Shown here: one piece after another, positions 59,721-64,000 of the stretch
How positions within the stretch are numbered: the first letter of the stretch is position 1
Layout of the letters: the number at the start of each line of letters is the position of its first letter
Assembly: GCF_021650935.1 (NCBI RefSeq)
Contig: NZ_CP091244.1
Location: forward strand, 1,674,001 to 1,738,000
Reading direction: 5' to 3'
DNA length: 64,000 bases
Source of the DNA: Thiothrix winogradskyi
GTDB lineage: Bacteria > Pseudomonadota > Gammaproteobacteria > Thiotrichales > Thiotrichaceae
Notes under the pieces: model-generated
Database searches by the model: none
What the model was told of the DNA's origin: nothing
Seen by the model: the letters and a program-made list of their open reading frames with translations, nothing else
Program-made: the position numbers and the translations under genes

Positions 59721-61100
59721 ATGGCAAATCAACATACCTCATTTATCCTTAAAGTCCTCAGTGGCATCAATAGTGGTGCGTCGGTTCGCTTAAGGAGCGG
59801 GAGCGTGGTCATTGGACGTTCCATGACCAGTGACATTATTTTGCATGACGACAATATTGCTGATCAGCACATCCAGTTATTGATCACGCCGGGTTCGATT
59901 ACGTTGCAACCGCTGGCTCGTCCGGTATTGGTTGAGGCGCAAGAGATTACGGCTGAAAGCATTGAGTTGCAGCCTTATCAGAGGGTGAGGTTGGGTAATG
60001 TTGAATTTTTAGTGACCGATAGTCGGGTATCTGATCCGCGTACTCAAACGCAAACACCACCTGAGACCGGTGCTGCTAAACGTGCCGCTGCTTCTGTGGC
60101 TAAGGGTGGTCATGTTCCGCCCCAACAGAAAAAATCGCCAGCCGCTAAGGTGTCCGCTAAACAAGGCATGAGCGGCAAGACTTGGTTGCTCTTAGGGCTG
60201 GGTTTATTGTTACTGGCTAACCTGATTTATTGGGCACCGCAGTTCAACCGTTTTCTGGAAACGCTGGGCTTGCGTGATTCGGGGGAGCAACAGGCGGCGG
60301 TTTTGTTGCAAACACTGGGGCAACAGAATTTCAGTTTGGTGAATGAAGCGGATGGCTCGGTCAGTTTGCGTGGCTACACCGACACGGTTGAGGAACGCAA
60401 CGCTATCATGGGTAAGATTCAGGATGCTGGCATCAAAGCCAATGTGTACGTCTGGGCGCAAGATGAGATGGCGAATAGTGCCAATATGATTGCCCGTGCG
60501 ATGGGGCAGCCGGGTGTTAGCTTCAAGCCGGGCGCGACTGAAGGGATTTTGGTTGCCCAAGGTTTCGTCACTAAAAACGCCGATTGGGAGCGTGTCAAAA
60601 CCACTATCCTCAATGATGTTGGGGGGCTTAGCACGATTGGTGAGGCTGATTTTCAATCATTGGACGGTTATTTGGCGTCTTTTGTGCAGTTCATCGAGAA
60701 AAAAGGACTGTCTAGCCGCATCACCGCTACAACCGACGGCAAGAGCGTTATAGTTAAAGGCGAGTTAACGCAGTCGGAAATCGAAAAATTAAAAAGTTTG
60801 CGGCAGGAGTTCATTAGCATACAGGGCGACGGTCCCGCGATTGTGCTCAATGTCACTGACATACGCGACCGCATCACCTTGGCGATACGCAGTGTCAGCG
60901 TCGGCAAAGTACCGTTTCTGGTTGCGAAAGATGGTAAAAAGTACATGGAAGGGTCGGCACTTGGCGAAAAATACTTCGTAAAGTCCATTAAACCCGATCA
61001 TGTAATATTGACTAACAATGGAATGGATATTCCTTTTTATTACGGTATAGACAAGGGGAGACTAGATGATGCTGCAAATCGAGCAGAACCTCAAAAATGA
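59721..61100 (+). CDS. sctD: T3SS inner-membrane ring protein SctD
   Basis: 459 residues. Cytoplasmic FHA-like domain at 8-100 (VLSGINSGASVRLRSGSVVIGRSMTSDIIL), a Pro/Lys-rich linker, one helix near 153-170 (TWLLLGLGLLLLANLIYW), and periplasmic ring modules (NFSLVNEADGSVSLRGYTDTVEERNAI and two further BON-like units). Layout equals YscD/PrgH. ATG follows the sctC-like stop directly. Confidence 0.85.
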   Translation: MANQHTSFILKVLSGINSGASVRLRSGSVVIGRSMTSDIILHDDNIADQHIQLLITPGSITLQPLARPVLVEAQEITAESIELQPYQRVRLGNVEFLVTDSRVSDPRTQTQTPPETGAAKRAAASVAKGGHVPPQQKKSPAAKVSAKQGMSGKTWLLLGLGLLLLANLIYWAPQFNRFLETLGLRDSGEQQAAVLLQTLGQQNFSLVNEADGSVSLRGYTDTVEERNAIMGKIQDAGIKANVYVWAQDEMANSANMIARAMGQPGVSFKPGATEGILVAQGFVTKNADWERVKTTILNDVGGLSTIGEADFQSLDGYLASFVQFIEKKGLSSRITATTDGKSVIVKGELTQSEIEKLKSLRQEFISIQGDGPAIVLNVTDIRDRITLAIRSVSVGKVPFLVAKDGKKYMEGSALGEKYFVKSIKPDHVILTNNGMDIPFYYGIDKGRLDDAANRAEPQK

Positions 61101-61281
61101 TGTGTCAGGTATGTATAAAAATGAGCTTCTGGATAAGTTTAACCAAGCAGCTTCGGACGTTCGCTCTGAACTGAACCAAGGGGTTTCCCCTGATGAATAC
61201 GAAAAACTAAATAGCTTTTTGCTGGCATTAGAAGCCAGTTGCGAGGTCGTTGACCAGTTTTGGACGCAAACCCACCAGTAG
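61066..61281 (+). CDS. sctE: SctE (YscE-like) needle co-chaperone candidate
   Basis: 71 residues, helical: LKNDVSGMYKNELLDKFNQAASDVRSELNQGVSPDEYEKLNSFLLALEASCEVVDQFW. Size, helical hairpin character and place between sctD and the putative needle gene match YscE/EscE. GGGGAG is 5 bases before the ATG, and the gene overlaps sctD by 35 bases. Sequence alone would not identify it. Confidence 0.6.
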   Translation: MMLQIEQNLKNDVSGMYKNELLDKFNQAASDVRSELNQGVSPDEYEKLNSFLLALEASCEVVDQFWTQTHQ

Positions 61282-61402
61282 GGTTGGTTCAAAAGTAAGC
61301 ATGGAACGCAATGTGTAACAGGAAGTTAAGAATTCCCTGCGTTTGGTGGTATTTCACCGGGGATTTATTTTTATGGACGATTAATTTTTAGGAGATATGA
61401 CA

Positions 61403-61609
61403 ATGGATGCAACTACAGCAGCCGCTTCGATTCAAACTGCGACTCAAGAGAGTGTTAATTTATTAAATACTCAAATGCAGAGCAACCGTCAATTGACTAA
61501 TGCCGGTGTTGCCGCACAGTCAGCGCGTATGCAAGACCAGATGAACTCCGATGCAATGGCTGGTCTAAAGACTATGGCACAAACAATTGGTCAATCAATT
61601 GCCCGTTAA
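61403..61609 (+). CDS. Putative needle subunit SctF
   Basis: 68 residues from MDATTAAASIQ; AGGAG lies 8 bases before this ATG, whereas the earlier ATG at 61397 is only 2 bases away. Wholly helical and polar with no Cys or Trp; the C-terminus LKTMAQTIGQSIAR vaguely recalls the C-terminal helix of needle proteins. It is shorter than the usual 80-85 residues. The call rests on gene order (sctE-F-G as in ysc) and the strong ribosome-binding site expected for an abundant subunit. Confidence 0.5.
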   Translation: MDATTAAASIQTATQESVNLLNTQMQSNRQLTNAGVAAQSARMQDQMNSDAMAGLKTMAQTIGQSIAR

Positions 61610-61724
61610 TTAATTGGGTATTATTCATTTGAATGGTAATAATTTGATTATTATCGCAAAGTGATTTTCCAATAAATAATCAGTGGCATCATATTTTTAT
61701 GGTGTCACTGTAAGGATAAAAAAT

Positions 61725-62090
61725 ATGCAAGCTAGTGTTGAATTACTTCAAATAATTTCTCAAGTTGGTTACATGGCCTGTTTTGGTGGCGATGTTCAGC
61801 GTTCACAAACGATTATGGAGGGTGTTAACGCTATTGGCGTTGAGCAAACTCCCATAAAAATGGGTGTGGCTATTTCTAAAATTTACGCGGGTCACTACGA
61901 TCAGGCAATTCATATATTGCGAGATGATGTATTGTTGAAAGAAGTTGATCACATGAGTGCGAAGTGTTTCTTAGGTATTGCCTTAAGCCAAAAGGGTGAG
62001 AAAGCAGAAGCCAGAGGGTTGTTTGAAGAAGTGGTGAGAAAAGGTAATAAAGATGAAAGTAGTATTGCCGCCGCTTATCTTAATACTTAA
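61725..62090 (+). CDS. sctG: TPR-type T3SS chaperone SctG (YscG/HrpB1-like)
   Basis: 121 residues from MQASVELLQ, with AAGGA 8 bases upstream. TPR-like helices: CFGGDVQRSQTIMEGVNAI, GVAISKIYAGHYDQAIHILRDDVL, SAKCFLGIALSQKGEKAEARGLFEEVV. Place after the needle gene fits SctG, which with SctE keeps the needle subunit soluble. A 116-bp gap before it holds an imperfect hairpin (TATTA-TTCA/TGAA-TAATA near 61619-61643). Confidence 0.65.
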   Translation: MQASVELLQIISQVGYMACFGGDVQRSQTIMEGVNAIGVEQTPIKMGVAISKIYAGHYDQAIHILRDDVLLKEVDHMSAKCFLGIALSQKGEKAEARGLFEEVVRKGNKDESSIAAAYLNT

Positions 62091-62102
62091 AGGTTTAGGA
62101 TC

Positions 62103-62654
62103 ATGTTTGATGCGAGTACGTTAGTTAATCCTGTGATGCAGACGGGGAATTTACAACAGCAGTTGCCCGCTCCATCCGCGAATGATGTGATGCGTTTAGA
62201 AAATATTCTGACTCGAAGTCATAACGAAACTACGTCGGCTTCTATGCGGGATGCTCCTATCTTACAGATTCAAGAGCCTGTAACGACTGATTCGTTTGAT
62301 TTCAAGCGTGTTATGTTGAATAAAATGGGTGAAATTGATCAGTCTTATCATGGCATGATGTCACAAATGTCTACGATGCCTAAGTTTTCAGCTTATCTTT
62401 CTGAAAAACAAGCAATTAGTGGTGGCGATGAGACACGTAGTTACCCTGAAGTAGGTAAAAGTGATAATCTGATTAAGCAAATTGAAGAGTCGACAAAAGC
62501 ATCGGCCGAAAGCCTTTTAGCTTCTAGCGAATACAACCATGTACTCAGTCAGTGGGGAATTAAATCGCAGATGTGGATGGGTAAAATGAATATTGTGGTT
62601 GCTGCGGTTGGGCAAGTTTCTCAGGGTTTTAAGACGCTGTTCCAAGCAGGTTAA
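62103..62654 (+). CDS. sctI: T3SS inner rod protein SctI
   Basis: 183 residues. Conserved C-terminal rod domain ends SQWGIKSQMWMGKMNIVVAAVGQVSQGFKTLFQAG, the typical SctI/YscI pattern. The N-terminal 130 residues are polar and variable. It follows sctG by 12 bases, with GGA just before the ATG, and is followed by sctJ, as in ysc operons. Confidence 0.8.
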   Translation: MFDASTLVNPVMQTGNLQQQLPAPSANDVMRLENILTRSHNETTSASMRDAPILQIQEPVTTDSFDFKRVMLNKMGEIDQSYHGMMSQMSTMPKFSAYLSEKQAISGGDETRSYPEVGKSDNLIKQIEESTKASAESLLASSEYNHVLSQWGIKSQMWMGKMNIVVAAVGQVSQGFKTLFQAG

Positions 62655-62696
62655 TTTTAATTAACATTTGTCGCTAAAAGTCGGGAATATACGATA

Positions 62697-63293
62697 ATGA
62701 TAAATAAGACGTTTCGACATATTGCTATTGCTGTGGTATTAGTGCTTCTCACAGGTTGCAAAACAGAGCTTTACAGTAATTTAGCTGAAAATGATGCTAA
62801 CTCGATGCTTTCGATTCTGTTAAATAATAAAATAGATTCTGAGAAAATTTTCGATAAAAAAGCAGGCGCTTATTTTCTGCATGTGGAAAAATCGCAAATT
62901 CCCCAAGCAGTACAACTGCTTAAACAACACGGCTATCCCAAAGAAAAAATTTCCACAGTCGGTGAGTTATTCAAAAAAGAAGGTTTGATTTCTTCCCCAC
63001 TGGAAGAACGTACCCGTTTCATTTTCGCCTTATCGCAAAGTGTGCAAGAAACCTTGTCGCAAATTGACGGTGTGTTAGTCGCACGGGTACACGTGGTATT
63101 GCCTGAAAACAACCCGATTGATAAGGAAGTCAAGCCATCTTCTGCTTCGGTCTTCATCAAATACAATCCCGCTTACCGTTTGGAAGACATGAAATCAGAC
63201 ATTAAGTTGATCGTTGAGAAAAGCATTGAGGGTCTGACTTACGATAAAGTCTCCGTGGTGATGGTTCCAGCTCAGTTTTCGGCAACCAATTAA
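62697..63293 (+). CDS. sctJ: T3SS inner-membrane ring lipoprotein SctJ, short form
   Basis: 198 residues. Lipobox LLTGC, then KTELYSNLAENDANSMLSILLNNKI, and the second ring module HVVLPENNPIDKEVKPSSASVFIKYNP, EKSIEGLTYDKVSVVMVPAQF as in YscJ/PrgK. It stops right after the second ring domain and lacks the usual C-terminal helix (family about 240 residues). It is last in this operon; 2 bases separate its stop from the convergent acyltransferase gene. Confidence 0.88.
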   Translation: MINKTFRHIAIAVVLVLLTGCKTELYSNLAENDANSMLSILLNNKIDSEKIFDKKAGAYFLHVEKSQIPQAVQLLKQHGYPKEKISTVGELFKKEGLISSPLEERTRFIFALSQSVQETLSQIDGVLVARVHVVLPENNPIDKEVKPSSASVFIKYNPAYRLEDMKSDIKLIVEKSIEGLTYDKVSVVMVPAQFSATN

Positions 63294-63295
63294 TA

Positions 63296-64000
63296 TTAGT
63301 AGACTGGCGGTTCGTCTGCTGGGCGGGTGCGGAATAGTTTTAGTACCCACATGTATTGTTCAGGGTATTCTGCGATAAGTGTTTGTAGCCCTGTGTTCAG
63401 GATTCGCGCATTCTGGGCTTCATCTTTACCGGGGAAATCGGGCAAGGGACTGCCGATGACAATCTCATAAGCGCCTTGTGCTGGATTAAAGAATGCCATG
63501 ATCGGCAAAGCAACCGCTTTACCCAATTTTGTTAGTCGTGCCGGTGTGGTCAGCGTGGCTTTGGGAACGCCGAAAAATGGTGCGAACACGGAATGTTTGC
63601 TGCCATGATCTTCGTCCGGCAAAAAGAACATTAGGCGTCCGGGTTCCAGCGCTTTTACCAATTTCATCATGCCTTCTTCACGCGCTACCACGAATTCCAC
63701 ATCTTGCAGGCGACTGCGGGCAATCAGCCAGTTGATGACAGGGTTGCGAAACGGTTTGTACGAGCCGTAAGCGCGGTAATATTGCCCGATAGCAACCGGC
63801 GCGAATTCTAACCATACCGAATGACCTAGCATTAGGATGACATTCTGTCCGGCAGCAATGGCTTGATCGACGTGTTCACGCCCGCTAATGCGGGTGCGTT
63901 GGTAGACGTGGCTGCGGGCGCGGAAAAACAGCAGGCTGTAATCCAGCATGGCGTTGGCATATTCCTGTAAATGGCTTTGCGCCATTTGCTCACGTTGAAA
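63296..64000 (-). CDS. Lipid A biosynthesis acyltransferase-like protein (5' end outside window)
   Basis: At least 234 residues; the frame is open to the window edge (FQREQ before the first Met), so the start is outside. LpxL/HtrB family (LPLAT) motifs: VILMLGHSVWLEF (the HX4E-type His and Glu), FFLPDEDHGSKHSVFAPFFGVPKATLTTPARL, ALPIMAFFNPAQGAYEIVIG. It adds a secondary acyl chain to lipid A at the inner membrane. Convergent with sctJ and probably unrelated to the T3SS. Confidence 0.82.
   Translation of the reverse strand, partial: FQREQMAQSHLQEYANAMLDYSLLFFRARSHVYQRTRISGREHVDQAIAAGQNVILMLGHSVWLEFAPVAIGQYYRAYGSYKPFRNPVINWLIARSRLQDVEFVVAREEGMMKLVKALEPGRLMFFLPDEDHGSKHSVFAPFFGVPKATLTTPARLTKLGKAVALPIMAFFNPAQGAYEIVIGSPLPDFPGKDEAQNARILNTGLQTLIAEYPEQYMWVLKLFRTRPADEPPVY

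Noticed and set aside
1..64000. CRISPR array, tRNA or rRNA genes
   Set aside because: No direct repeats with regular spacers, no cloverleaf-like or rRNA-like stretch was noticed while reading either strand.

Overview
The window looks like the chromosome of a free-living gammaproteobacterium. Moderate GC, dense operons with ATGA or TGATG overlaps, and the gene content (ArsS, Mrp-type antiporter, sucrose synthesis, NtrBC with sigma-54 promoters, GSI plus GSIII) would suit a filamentous sulfur oxidiser of the Thiothrix type. That genus-level guess is inference; no rRNA or tRNA marker is present.

Layout. 1-3.9 kb: an arsenosugar-type pair (glycosyltransferase fragment, arsS), a VTT-membrane/FAD-disulfide-reductase fusion and a DUF3047 protein. 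4-9.9 kb: a heavy-metal RND efflux operon whose pump gene carries two palindromic repeats read through in frame. 9.9-11.2 kb: a lipoprotein trypsin-like protease, a likely small RNA with its own terminator, and a one-helix mini-protein. 11.3-19.3 kb: a sucrose operon (KamA-family radical SAM, SPS, SPP, fructokinase, amylosucrase) with a PIN toxin-antitoxin pair lodged inside. 19.5-20.9 kb: a dicarboxylate/amino-acid symporter. 21-28.4 kb: a nine-gene Mrp-type antiporter operon with three MrpD-like subunits. 28.5-30.7 kb: a two-subunit acetate-type Na+ symporter. 31-33.6 kb: ntrBC, preceded by a near-perfect sigma-54 promoter and two NtrC boxes. 33.5-36 kb: a sulfatase-fold membrane enzyme and a WecG/TagA glycosyltransferase. 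36.3-37.6 kb: an IS5-family element immediately upstream of a small secreted protein and a CsgG/HfaB-like lipoprotein. 38.9-42.6 kb: glnA (GSI) and glnN (GSIII), the latter with a sigma-54 promoter and two NtrC boxes separated from it by a 175-bp inverted repeat. 42.9-47.9 kb: CDF transporter, homoserine-kinase/TusA fusion, DUF2782, LOG protein, BolA/IbaG, a cyclic-nucleotide-binding protein and a secreted protease.

48.1-63.3 kb holds a type III secretion locus in three transcription units: sctK-sctL rightward; sctQ-R-S-T-U-(NfeD-like)-V-N-O leftward with a transglutaminase-like candidate effector at its head; and sctC'-D-E-F-G-I-J rightward. It is the most unusual part of the window. SctU lacks the NPTH autocleavage motif (LDMG at that place), the SctC homologue has only N-terminal domains and no secretin barrel, SctJ lacks the usual C-terminal membrane helix, an NfeD-type OB-fold protein lies between sctV and sctU, and a Tgl-like putative enzyme lies beside sctQ. 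The window ends in a lipid A acyltransferase-like gene that runs off the edge.

The nitrogen genes form a regulon visible in the sequence: matching GCACTRTTTTGGTGM boxes and TGGCAY-N5-TTGC promoters occur upstream of both ntrBC and glnN.
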